A DNA stretch of 64,000 nucleotides. It comes from Costus lasius. Taxonomy: Eukaryota; Streptophyta; Magnoliopsida; Zingiberales; Costaceae. Position numbers and translations under genes: made by a program. Below, one piece after another: positions 11,864 to 22,478 of the stretch. Under the pieces are notes generated by a model. It was given only the letters and a program-made list of their open reading frames with translations, had not been told where the DNA came from and ran no database searches. The stretch's first letter is position 1, and each line of letters starts with the position of its first letter. The stretch spans positions 89,564,665-89,628,664 of the forward strand of contig CM050453.2 of the NCBI GenBank assembly GCA_027563935.2, given 5' to 3'.

Positions 11864-14102
11864 TGTTGCGAATCCCCGGGCCAATTTTAAAATTTTAATC
11901 ATAGCGGAAGCGATGGCCCGAAACAGGATAACCCTAAGAGCCAGGATCCCTTATAAGTGATCCACCGGATTTGTCAGAGTAGTATACCTTTATTCGCATA
12001 ATCCTAGGGGCTGGTGATGACGAAGAAGAGGCGCACAAGTGTCCGCCCTCTACAATCGTGCACACACAGACTGCTCGAGATTCTCTTCACTCCGCGCCTG
12101 GTGCTAGCCTTCGGGAGGAAGATCATGTTGCCAATGTCGCAGTCCTCTTTGCTTGCGCCATCTCCAAGATGCGCCAAAGAGGTGATGAAGGGAGAAGATT
12201 GACCACAAGGAGAGGGAAGCTCTACAACTTGTGTCAATCTCTTGTCTAGCCACTTTTCCTCATGACATGTGCCACCATGAAGATGCGCCCATGAGGTGAG
12301 TCTCCATGAGGTAAGTCTCCTTCTCATCCTTTATAGACAACAACCTAAGAAGAAGTGCCTATGATGATGAGAAGAGATACCATCACTTCTCTTCTTCTCC
12401 TTTCTTCTCCGCATGCGCCAACTTCATGGAAGTTGCACCCATTAAGAAATCAGCCTTCTTCATGCATCAATCCCTCCAAGGGATACATCATCGAAGAAGG
12501 AGGAAGGCTCCAAGCCTTCTTTTGCGCCCATGGAAGAAGAAGGTGTTGCCACCATGAAGGTGGCGCCACTTCTCTCTTGGAGGCGCCATGGAGAAGGAGA
12601 TATCATCTCCTCTTACGCCAATCCCTCCAAAGGATGCGCCATGGAGAAAGGAAGAAGCTCTAAGGTGGTCTCAAACACCTAGAGGGGATGAAACTTGTCA
12701 TCCATGGTGGTAGGCGACACCTCCTTGCATGTAGTCGCCATGGAGAAGAGATTAGAGGTGTACGGGTAGGTTTTGATGAGTTATATAGATGATTTCGGCT
12801 AGGGCTTTATTAATTACGAATTTTCATAATTAATATGCACCTAGATCCATTATCTCTTAATGGATGCGGATCCACAACTTAAGTGATGAATATATCTAAT
12901 ATAAATATTCACTTAAGTTGTGTGTGGCCCCCATGACTTAAGTTGTGCATTAATTGAATATAAATATTCAATTTAACACTTAAGTCGCGGGCACCCATGT
13001 TACGTTTAAATCAATCTCAAAAAGCCTCCGAACAAAACCGGAGCTTAAACCCAATATTTGACTACTCGACTGAACCTAGTCCATCGAGGTCAAACGTGGT
13101 CACCCGAAGGTCAACCGGGGTCAACTAAAGTCAAAACGCAACATCATCCCAAAAGATCATCTCCAACTCATCATATGCATCCGCGATGCATCGGACTCTC
13201 AAACTGACTCGAATCAACCAAATGACTCGATCATAGGCAACTTGATCAATACAAGATCTCGAGTGTCTAGGTGTGCGACCCTGTAGGTTCCTTAGATGTT
13301 GGCAGTGATAACCTCACATCATCACAAGCAATGAGTGGCACCTAGCAGTACATCATTGCTACCCAAGTCCTCGGAATGGAGTCGTCATCGACATCCCCTA
13401 AAATTGCGACAAGATACATGTACACTCTAGTCCTTTTGCCAGACTGATCGTCCAAGTCGGACAAGTGTGTCACACTTGTTAATTCCAACATCAATGGTCA
13501 TGACTCTATTCAGGCTTAACCTGGGTGTGGCCACACACTTTCAGTCATGCACCATGTAGGGCCCATGGACATCAAACTTCCCCGCAGGGAAGGGGCAAAT
13601 CCTCTATTGGCACATTGAATCTCTCATATGGCTCAAGATATACCCAATGACAACTGTTATGACTCCCCTGTTACGCGGAGTGTTAGGTTGTATCAAAGTA
13701 CATCCATCACCATATAGAGATATCAATGCCCTCAAGTCCAGGACGTGTAAATCTCTGTCACTGTGATATTTTGACCTGTGACACCAAGTCAAATCCTCAC
13801 GGTGGGTCGATCCAGTATATCTTCCTTGATATACCCATATGCCTACGTTAGCAACCCGTGCTCAACCAGCGCATATACTTGTCTCAAGTGTATCATAGCT
13901 GTCCCTTATCCACTATGACATTTGACTGGGGATTATTCTTTGAGATCAGATAGAATCTATCTCCAGGGACATTGTATATGCAAATGTACATATATGACGC
14001 AGATGTACAAAAGGCATAACAACGACCATACCAAGATGTATATCACAAATAAATGTGACTCATATCAAACCAGCCATAGGTCCTAGGGCATATACACCAA
14101 CA
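11864..14102 (-). repeat. Copia D 5' LTR, complete (2239 bp)
   Basis: It begins TGTTGCGAAT and ends CACCAACA on +, giving TG...CA ends. The right 903 bp are shared with the truncated 3' LTR, and the whole is a diverged relative of the element C LTR. Short open frames around 12004-12663 lie in its R/U5 part; they are rich in repeated GCGCCAxxxxGAAG words and look like LTR sequence, not host genes. Confidence 0.9.
12330..12335 (-). promoter_or_regulatory. Candidate TATA box of copia D LTR
   Basis: The minus strand reads TATAAA followed by GGATGAG, placed about 470 bp before the LTR 3' edge. It corresponds to the TATAAAA at 1765 in element C. Confidence 0.5.
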
Positions 14103-14876
14103 ATCGCCAGGTTGGGGACTAGGGTTCCACAGGGTGTGGGTTTTGGCGAGAGTGGGAGGATACGTGGGTTAGAAGGGTTAAGTGATTAAGTGGTTTAGAA
14201 GGGTTAAGTGATTAAGTGGGTCCCCATGAAAGCCGCGGGGTGAGGTTCAAGTCGTGGGGCGACCCGCGGAAGAATCTGTGGAACTCGGCACATATGCTGC
14301 GAGGTCGGTCGCCAAAAGTCGCGGGGTGAGGTTCGGATCCCTTGCCCCCGATCAGTCAGATTTTGTCTGTAAAAACCTCGGGTGAGGTTTTGATCGTGTC
14401 CCCTGAGGAACCTTCTGTGGTCTTTTTGCCTTCATGCTAGAAATTTTAGCTTCAGAGGCCGCGGGGCGAGGGTATTCTCCAGGGGTCACCCGCGGAAGAA
14501 TCTGCGGGAAAAATGTGCTCTGCTTCAGAACAGAGTACCAGAGCAGAGTGTTGTTGCAGGACTCCTTCCAGATGCCGCGGGGTGAGGGTCTTCTCCAGGG
14601 GTCACCCGCGGAACCTGCTGTAGGTTGCAAAAAATGACCAAATTTCTTCTGCAGCTTCTCTGAACAATGGCAAACATATAATCAGGCTCCAACAAGAATT
14701 CAAAGCAACCATATACTCTAAAGATCATTTTACCATTTCAAAATCAAAATACCATTACCACTAATTAAAATATCAAAAGCTAACTACCAAAAGAAATAAA
14801 TAAAGCAAGGAAGAAAACTTGGGTTGCCTCCCAAGAAGCGCTATTTTAAGGTCTTTAGCTTGACCATAATGTCGCG
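14103..14876 (-). other. Gypsy A spacer between integrase and third ORF, with GC-rich hairpin modules
   Basis: Non-coding. Words of the form CCGCGGGGTGAG (14232, 14459, 14575, and a TCGCGGGGTGAG variant near 14322) alternate with their near inverse CACCCGCGG (near 14487 and 14603), so each pair can fold into a hairpin. The part near 14103-14230 resembles, on the opposite strand, the leader just before the ORF of element B (CACTTAA words and AACCCTAG), which places D's insertion in the ORF leader. Confidence 0.6.
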
Positions 14877-16064
14877 TCAGGGAGGAGTTGAAGGATCTAA
14901 AAGAGGGATGGTGCCTCTCTTCTCAATTTGCTCATCGGTGAAATAGTGTTTTAAACGTTGCCCATTAACCTTAAATGGCCCTGACCCTTTTTTACTGATC
15001 TCAACTGCTCCAAATGGGTAAACTTTCATAACAGTGAATGGTCCAGACCATCTTGTTTTCAATTTGCCTGGGAATAGCCTTAATCTGGAGTTGAATAACA
15101 AAACTAGATCTCCCTCTTTGAATTCTTTCCTTAAGATCTTTTGATCATGCCACCTCTTGGTGCGCTCCTTGTAAATGCGTGCGTTTTCATAAGCGCTTAA
15201 CCTCAATTCATCAAGTTCGTTGATCTGCAAGACACGTTTCTCACCAGCTGATTTAAAATCAAAGTTCAAGGTCCTCGTGGCCCAAAATGCTTTGTGCTCT
15301 AATTCAACCGGCAAATGGCAAGATTTACCATATACCAATTGATAGGGCGACATCCCTATAGGTGTCTTAAATGTTGTACGGTACGCCCAGAGAGCATCAT
15401 CCAATTTCATTGCCCAATCTGTTCGTGCTTGTGAGACGGTTTTCTCCAAAATCTTCTTAAGCTCGCGGTTGGAGATTTCAACTTGCCCACTGGTTTGCGG
15501 ATGGTATGGCGTGGCGACTTTGTGGGTGACTCCATATTTTCTCAGAAGTGTTGCAAAGCGTTGTTCAATGAAATGGGAGCCACCGTCACTGATGATCACC
15601 CGCGGTACTCCAAACCGTGGAAAGATTACCTTCTTGAGTAGTTTCATAACAACGTGGGAATCATTGGTGGAAGAGGACATCGCTTTCACCCACTTTGATA
15701 CATAGTCTACTGCAACTAGTATATACTTATGTCCAAATGAAGATGAGATCGGTCCCATAAAATCCACTCCCCAGACATCAAAGATTTCAACTTCTAAGAT
15801 GTTGTTCAAGGGCATCTCGTCTCTTCTTGATATATTGCCGGTGCGCTGGCACTAGTCACAGCTTTTCACAAATTTCTGAACATCTCGAAATAATGTAGGT
15901 CAGTAGAAGCCGCTCTGTAAAACCTTAAAAGCTATCTTCGACGTGCTGCAGTGTCCTCCGTAAGAAGATCCATGACAGTGGTACAAGACATCTGAGTACT
16001 CTTCTTTGGGTAAGCATTGCCGGTATATTGAATCTGCGCACCTCTTAAAAAGAAATGGTTCATC
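14877..16064 (-). pseudogene. Integrase of gypsy A
   Basis: This is the last part of pol, the enzyme that would insert the cDNA into chromosomes. An N-terminal zinc-binding HHCC region (about 15816-16064) shows HxH and CxxCQRTG motifs. The catalytic core follows, with the first Asp in GVDFMGP, the second in IISDGG and the Glu in SNRELK, in the usual D-D-E order. The C-terminal part has a GDLVLL and RWSGPF segment typical of gypsy integrases. In-frame stops at 15900-15902 (TGA) and 15852-15854 (TAG) fall inside the zinc region, replacing residues that are normally Trp and Gln, and TGA at 16065-16067 separates it from RNase H. From 15815 the core is open to its natural stop at 14877. Confidence 0.92.
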
Positions 16065-17786
16065 TCAATAGTAGTGACGGACATCAGAAAGGAACTTCTT
16101 CCTCTGTTGATAGGTGAGTCCAGGAGGTAAAATCTTTGCAGCTAGGAAGTTCACAAAGTCCGCATACCATGGGGGTTCAGTGCTTGAGAGTGCCAAGAGT
16201 TTCTCGTTAGGGAAGAAGTCGTTGATTTCCAATTCTGCTTCCAACCGATCATCTTGTTCATATGTCAGACGAGAGAGGTGGTCGGCAACAGGGTTCTCTG
16301 CCCCTTTCTTATCTCTTACTTCAATGTCAAACTCTTGCAGGAGAAAAATCCATCTGATGAGTCGCGGCTTCGCGTCCTTCTTGCTCATTAAATACCTGAT
16401 GGCTGCATGGTCAGTAAACACAATAACTTTAGAATCCACAACATAAGATCGGAATTTGTCAAATGCAAAGACCACGGCCAATAGCTCTTTTTCAGTCGTC
16501 GCATAGTTCACTTGTGCTTTGTCAAGTGTTCGGCTCGCATGGTAGATCGTGTGCAACCAGTTTTCTTTTCTCTGTCCCAGTACCGCTCCCACGGCATAAT
16601 CACTCGCATCGCACATGAGTTCGAATGGGAGGGTACAATCCGGCAGTTGCATAATCGGTGCCGAGATAAGAGCTTCTTTCAGAGTGTTGAAGGCTTGTAG
16701 ACAATCCTTTTCAAAAAGAAAAGGTGCATCTTTAGCTAAGAGACAAGTTAATGGTCTAGAAATTTTTGAAAAATCTTTAATGAAGCACCGGTAGAAACCG
16801 GTGTGACCCAAGAAACTTCGAATTGCTTTCACGGAGGTTGGAGGTGGAAGCTTCTCAATCGCGTCGACTTTTGCTTTGTCAACTTCTATTCCTCTCTTCG
16901 ATATCAAATGCCCAAGCACAATTCCCTCTTGTACCATGAAATGGCACTTTTCCCAGTTCAGCACTAGGTCAACTTCTCTACATCGCTGCAAGACTCGAGA
17001 TAGATTAGCAAGACAAATATCAAAAGAGCAACTATAAACAGAAAAATCGTCCATGAATATGTCCATCACATCTTCAACGAGGTCTGAGAATATGGCGGTC
17101 ATACAACGTTGGAATGTGGCGGGTGCGTTGCACAAGCCGAATGGCATTCACCGGTAGGCGAACGTGCCATAGGGACAAGTGAACGTTGTTTTCTCCTGGT
17201 CCTCCGGGTGGATAGGAATTTGGAAGAATCCTGAATATCCATCGAGAAAACAAAAATGAGAATTGTTAGCTAGATGTTCCAACATCTGGTCGATGAATGG
17301 TAACGGGTAATGGTCCTGTCGAGTAGCTTTATTCAACTTCCTAAAATCTATACACATCCTCTAGCCTGTGACTGTCTGTGTCGGAATTAGTTCATCCTTC
17401 TCGTTCTTTACCACCGTTGTTCCTCCCTTCTTTGGTACAACATGTACCGGACTTACCCATGCACTGTCGGAGATGGGATAGATTACCCCTGCGTCTAAAA
17501 GTTTTAAGATCTCCTTTTTCACTACTTCCTTCATATTTGGGTTAAGTCATCTTTGTCCTTCGATGGTGGGTTTGCTGCCTTCCTCCAAGAATATCCTATG
17601 CATGCAAATAGAGGGATTAATACCTTTAATATCTTCTAATTTGTATCTAATGACATTCTTATACTCCCTAAGTATATTCAAGAGAGAGCGAGTTTGTACC
17701 TCGTCAAGTCCCGCATCAACAATTACCGGTAGAGTGGAGTTCGAGTCTAGGAATTCATACCTTAAATTGCTCGGTAACGGTTTGAG
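16065..17786 (-). pseudogene. Reverse transcriptase and RNase H of gypsy A
   Basis: In the family this enzyme copies the element RNA into DNA. RT motifs run in order: a CIDFRKLN segment, [23 protein letters not shown] and the catalytic FMDD (the family usually has YxDD, so Phe is a mild variant). RNase H follows, with [15 protein letters not shown], then [10 protein letters not shown] and [10 protein letters not shown]. The frame is continuous with protease upstream and integrase downstream. Stops interrupt it at 17787-17789 (TAA), 17547-17549 (TGA), 17361-17363 (TAG) and 17148-17150 (TGA). No frameshift is needed, so decay has been by point mutation. Confidence 0.93.
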
Positions 17787-18767
17787 TTAAATTTCTTTAC
17801 ACTCGTTTACCGCGGTAATGGTGCTCGGAAGCTGTAGACATGTTGCTACTTCTGATTCATCCTCTTCTTCACGCTCTTCTTCACTGGTTTGACTTTCTTC
17901 CAACGGTATCGGTTCGTCCTCTACGGTACATGTGCTGCCTATCTCGTCTTCCACAACATCTACGCTATAGCATGTGCCTGCAAAAGAGGGACATTTTAAG
18001 CTTTCAGATATATCAAAATATATAACATCTTCACCAATGTTTAAAGAGAGTTTCCCATTTTTAACATCTATAACAGCTCCAGCAGTGGCCAGGAATGGTC
18101 GGCCAAGAATTATGAAAAGTCTTGCATCTTCTTCCATTTCTAATACAACGAAGTCCGCCGGTATGAAGAATTTACCGACTTTTATTGGTACATCTTCAAG
18201 AATGCCCATCGGGTGCCGAACTGAGCGGTCAGCTAATTGCAGTGAGATTCTCGTCTCCTTCAGTTCTCCCATGTCTAACTTCTTGCATATCGGGAGTGGT
18301 ATCAGACTGACACTAGCGCCAAGATCGCATAGAGCTCTTTCAAAATTCATATTTCCAATCTGGCATGGGATCAAGAAACTTCCAGGGTCTTTTAGTTTAG
18401 GAGGTAATTTATTTTGAATTATGGCACTACATTCCTCTGTCAGTGCTACTGTCCCCTGTATCTCCAGTTTCCTCTTGTTAGACAAAATCTCTTTGAGGAA
18501 TTTGGCGTAAGCAGGCATCTGCGCTAGTGCATCAGTGAATGGAATATTAATATGAAGTTTATTCAGCCTTTCCATAAATTTACCAAATTGGCGATCGAGT
18601 GTCGCCTTCGCCAGCCTTTGTGGAAATGGGATGACCGGTTTATAGGGTGGTGGCGGTATGTAAACCGGTTCCTTATTTTTCTCTTGCTCGCCTCTCGGCT
18701 TTTCAGGAGTTGCTCCTTCATTCTGGTTAATCTCTTGCTCGGGATCTCTTTGTACATCGTTAGGCAT
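17787..18767 (-). pseudogene. Gag C-terminal linker and protease of gypsy A
   Basis: The frame is open for 326 codons. It starts with a hydrophilic stretch, then a segment with FPQRLAKA and FGKFMERL typical of Athila-type linkers. The aspartic protease follows, with CDLGASVSLIP as the catalytic loop (DLGAS, a known plant gypsy form of D-T/S-G) and the flap-distal ILGRPFLATAGAVIDV motif. The C-terminal part is acidic. The protease would cut the polyprotein. It shares its frame with RT and integrase but not with gag upstream, so a frameshift lies between about 18768 and 18948. The Met at 18767 is just the first ATG after the upstream stops. Confidence 0.88.
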
Positions 18768-20205
18768 TGCAGACTCATCAAGTTGTTTACCGCTTCATGT
18801 CGTTATTACGTTACAATGCTCCCTAGGATTAGCCTCTGGTTGAGGTGGAGGCTTCCTGTGCTATTTGAGTTTCGAGCATCTTGGTATGCGTGGTTAATGA
18901 TTCAAACTGGGAGGTTAGCCGTTGGAAATTCTCTTCCATGCGACTGTTCTATTTAGTCTGAGCCACAATGAAACTCTCCAAAGCGGATTCCAGACTTGAC
19001 TTCGGCGGCTGCTGTTGTTGGAAATTTTGGGCTTGTTGGAAATTCTGTGCCCGTTGTTGCTGGAAACCCGGCGGTTGCCTGAAATTAGTTTGTTGCGCCG
19101 CATTGGTGTTGCGATAAGAAAAATTCGGGTGGCTCCTCCACCCAGGATTGTATGTATTAGAATATGGGTCATGTTGCGGCCTTGATGGAAAACCGTTTAA
19201 TGCATTCATTTGTTCCGGCGGTAAGTCCATAAAAGGAACAGGCCCCATCTGGCAATCAGAAGATAAATGTCCTGGTGTGCCACAATTCTCACATGATATA
19301 CTATTGACTGTAATGGAGTTCAAACCCAAGGAATCAAGTTTGTGGGCCAAGGAGTCCACCTTGGCAGCTATAGAAGTCAAAGTGTCCAGATCGAATTTAC
19401 CATTTCCTTTTGATGACCCAGTTCTTTCGGTTGCACAATGATGGCGATTCGTGGCCATATTCTCTATTAGGTTCCAAGCGTCTTCGAGTTCTTTGTTCAT
19501 GAAGGCGCCACCAGCTGCGGCGTCGAGAGTGAGCTTGGTATTATAGTTGAGCCCATTATAAAACGTATGGATGAGGAGCCACTTCTCCAGCCCATGATGA
19601 GGGCACAACCTCTGAAGTTCTTTGAAGCACTCCCACGCTTCACATAATGATTCTGTGTCTCATTGGGCAAAATTCGTGATCTGGGTCCTCAGTTGGGCCG
19701 TCTTGCTTGGCGGAAAATACTTTGATAGAAAAGCCGCGGAAAGTCGCTCCCATGTGGTAATGGGTTCGCCATCAAGTGAATGGAACCAAGATCGAGCTCT
19801 GTTCCTCAAGGAAAACGGGAATAATCTCATCCGCAATGTGTCGTCAGTAACATCGTTCATCTTGAGCGTGTCGCACACTTCCAAGAAGATGGTCATATGC
19901 AAATTTGGGTCTTCGAGTGGGGAACCACTGAACTGTTGCTGCGATACCATATTAATGAGGGCCGGCTTGATCTCAAAATTATTCGCCTCGATCGGAGGCC
20001 GAGTAATGCTGTTCTAAATGCCCTGAGCACTGGGTAAAGCAAAATCTCTGAGGGTGCGGCGGTCATCCATCTTAGGTTCCTCTAATATCTCATTTTTCTG
20101 GAATAGTTGCTCTTGCTTTTCTACGGCGTCGGAACGTTTTCTCAATTTCTGGATCGGCAAGTGTAAGGGGTCCTGACCGTAGAGTTTTGCGCATAAACCA
20201 AGCAA
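18768..20205 (-). pseudogene. Gag (capsid and nucleocapsid) of gypsy A
   Basis: One reading frame from an ATG at 20205, interrupted by TAG at 20014-20016, TGA at 19660-19662 and TAG at 18949-18951. The middle has the plant retrotransposon gag fold signature: an MRLFPFSLRNRARSW segment, a TTWE motif and FLSKYFPP. Further on come LCPHHG and a CX2CX4HX4C zinc knuckle (CENCGTPGHLSSDC, near 19275) that would bind the element RNA. A Gln-rich tail follows. After 18949 several stops appear and the frame shifts to that of protease. Gag would form the particle in which reverse transcription occurs. Confidence 0.9.
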
Positions 20206-20359
20206 AAAATTTAAGTCTAACTTCCCAAAGAGATAAATGATAAGCAGTGATAGCTCAAAGTAAATGATTTTATCGTTAAGCTATTAAAAATAGGAAAACA
20301 AGTAAAGTAGAAAGGTTTAGTCTAGCAGTTACTTAATCGTGTCAATATTGGTATTTTAG
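20206..20359 (-). other. Gypsy A leader between primer site and gag
   Basis: A short untranslated leader with no motif I recognise apart from its position next to the primer-binding site. Confidence 0.5.
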
Positions 20360-20377
20360 TCCCCAGCAACGGCGCCA
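20360..20377 (-). other. Primer-binding site of gypsy A (tRNA-Asp type)
   Basis: The minus strand reads TGGCGCCGTTGCTGGGGA, six bases inside the 5' LTR. It matches the tRNA-Asp-type site used by Athila relatives, with one base different from the site in element E (32705-32722). Confidence 0.88.
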
Positions 20378-20383
20378 AAAACT

Positions 20384-21792
20384 TGATACGTTCCGCAAGT
20401 ATACAGATATATCGAAGTAATAAATGTATCGATCCCACAGAGACCAAATACCAAGTACCAACTGACTAAGCTTCTATAAGCTAAACAGCAATAGACGGTT
20501 TGAATAGTTTTCTAAATTAAGACTAACTAAATGAAAAGCAGAAGAATAACAAAATTGCACTAGGGTTGATCAAGGATGCAAGAAATCAAGGCAAGGGGTT
20601 TACCACCTCGATGAGTTATGCATGGACAATAAAAAAAACATGATAATTATCCAAAGAGTTCTAGGGCAAGCATCGAATATAACGGTTGTCCTCTCTCAAG
20701 GACACAACCAGGTATTCGCACGGGTATACATCTACCGTCGTAGAACGCTCCCCCGAACGAACTCAATAAGCGCGAGATGATATAGAGTATATATCTCCCC
20801 CTCTAATGTACTAGTCACCCTTCTCTCAAAGGCGCAACTAGGTGTTTATGCGGTTAAGCGTCTACCGTCGTAGTACACTTCGTCTTATAAACCCAATGGG
20901 CGCGAGGAGATATACACTGCCCATGAGCAATTGCCAGCTTTCGCATGGCGATTGGCACATTCATACCTAGGGTTTCCAACATCAATATATGTCTTTCAAC
21001 AGTATAAGATATCTAGATCATGGAGAAAGCAATTATCAATCAACATGCAAAGAACGCAACTAGGTAAGATAGAACGACAAAGGATTCATATATTAAAACC
21101 AAATATCCATGCACAAATCATACGAGGGGTTTTCCCCTAGCCTTGAAATGGATTTAAGCTATCAAGTTCATGTTCCAAAACAGGTTTTCAATAAGTTTAA
21201 TCATAGCATCCATGAACAACAAGATAAAACGATAAAGTAGGGACAAGATGATGGATATCGCCCCAAGCAGGAGATAGGAGCGTGCAAGATTTTCTCTCTT
21301 CTTCGTTCTTCTTCTTCCTCACGCTCTCGTGATGATGAAGCGTGTTCTTCCTTATTGTCGCCACAGATGCAGGTCGTGTTCTCCCTCTCGTGTGCAAGAT
21401 CCGCCTCTATTTTTGGTAAGTGCCGCCCCTAGTTAATCGTAAGTGCTGCCCTAGTGTCTCTATCTGTCGATTTCCCTTTTTGCCCCCATTAATCATCCTT
21501 CTTCAACGCATAGAAGAGACGGACAAAATCTGGAAAGTCGATTCCCGACGGAACAGAAACCGCGGGGCGTGACTGATTTCCCTGGGTGGGGTGTGTTATT
21601 TGCTGCGAATTCCATCTTGGCTGAAAATTGCTGTATTGCCTCGCTTTCTTTCCTGAAATTAAGCAAAAGCACATAATAGTGAAGATTCCGCAACTATCGT
21701 AATATTTCAATATAAATCTAAAGTCAACAGCGAGGAAGAGTGAAAACATGGCGGTAACATCATATAAAATGCTATATAAAAGTGACTTAACA
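20384..21792 (-). repeat. Gypsy A 5' LTR
   Basis: 1409 bp, TG...CA ends, paired with 3268-4674. Its outer edge is followed by the TCTCA duplication at 21793-21797. It would carry the element's promoter on the minus strand; I could not place a single convincing TATA box. Confidence 0.93.
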
Positions 21793-21797
21793 TCTCA
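21793..21797. other. Right target-site duplication of gypsy A (TCTCA)
   Basis: Matches 3263-3267 exactly and lies directly outside the LTR end CTTAACA. Confidence 0.9.
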
Positions 21798-22031
21798 CAT
21801 GTACCAAAGCTGTCTCATATCTGCTAAGGTACCTTGACTGGGGATAGCTTATGACAATGGATCCAACCAAACTCCTGGGACATTATTTATGCAACTCAAT
21901 ACATCAATGCAGGAAGAGAAGTCTGCACAATAACGACCATGCCTCTATTAATAATATTATTTATATCAAAGTACATTCAAGCAAAGCCTGACCATGTCCA
22001 TACGTTGGTCTGCAGGGCATATACACCAACA
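21798..22031 (-). repeat. Copia C 5' LTR, U3 end (right of gypsy A)
   Basis: The minus strand starts TGTTGGTGTATATGCCC, like the D LTR. The segment aligns with 7040-7255, including AGCTGTC, ATAACGACCAT and GGCATATACACCAACA. It completes the LTR begun at 1205-3267. Confidence 0.85.
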
Positions 22032-22478
22032 AAAGCCACCACTGTGAAGACTTGCATCAAAAATTTGTGAGAAGATCACACCTGGGTGCCGACGAAAATC
22101 TCGACCGTGATTTCTCAGCAGCAGTTTCCACAGATTTCATGACCAGATTCTGCTAAAAGTCTCAGGTGAGATCACTAAACCTTTGCGACTTAACGGGTCC
22201 GCCTGGCCAGCCCGACCTGTTAAGTCATCCACTTAAGCAGCTCGTCCGAAATTTCGCTAGGGTTCCCGACTTCTCGTTTCCGTACATCTCGCCGACCCCA
22301 CTGCTCTGCCCCACCAGTCATCGCCGTCTGCTTCACCGCCAACCGTCGACCCTCCGGTGAATTCTCCGATCACCTCCGGCGAGCTCTCATTCCAAGTTCC
22401 CAGCCCTTATCTCGCCGCGAGCTCCACCTCAATCAGCTGCTGATCTTTCTGTACCTTCCTCTCGCTGCATAAGAGACC
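22032..22478 (+). other. Gypsy B spacer and leader before the third ORF
   Basis: Non-coding. The first part has several short GATCAC/GTGATT and GGTGAGATC words like those in B's LTR near 25385-25510. Pyrimidine-rich sequence with a CTAGGGTTCCC word follows, and it is similar to the piece of A at 14103-14230. The ORF's ATG at 22479 follows at once. Confidence 0.5.

Larger units (their letters stand above)
6353..14102 (-). mobile_element. Copia element D nested in gypsy A, partly deleted
   Basis: This is a minus-strand Ty1/copia element. It has a complete 5' LTR (11864-14102), an initiator tRNA-Met primer site (11851-11862), a polypurine tract (7256-7268) and a 3' LTR cut down to 903 bp (6353-7255). 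About 4.6 kb of internal DNA is largely decayed, but RNase H homology survives beside the polypurine tract. The left end was lost together with the first half of A's third ORF, so no target duplication can be checked. The shared LTR segments are both exactly 903 bp, with about 15 substitutions by my count, so the insertion is fairly young although the coding part is badly damaged. Confidence 0.88.
3268..21792 (-). mobile_element. Gypsy element A, Athila-like, nearly complete but inactive (18.5 kb with nested D)
   Basis: This is a minus-strand Ty3/gypsy element with two LTRs of 1407 and 1409 bp, TG...CA ends, a TCTCA duplication, a primer-binding site for tRNA-Asp at 20360-20377 and a polypurine tract at 4677-4690. 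In minus-strand order it carries gag, protease, reverse transcriptase-RNase H, integrase, a spacer with GC-rich hairpin words and the remainder of a third ORF of the Athila ORF-1 type. Copia D is inserted between spacer and third ORF. Without D the element is about 10.8 kb, a usual size for Athila relatives. Ten nonsense codons and a frameshift in gag-pol show it cannot code for its own movement. Confidence 0.93.

Noticed and set aside
12004..12663. Several open frames of 60-107 codons
   Set aside because: They fall inside the complete LTR of copia D and are made of repeated GCGCCA and GAAG words.
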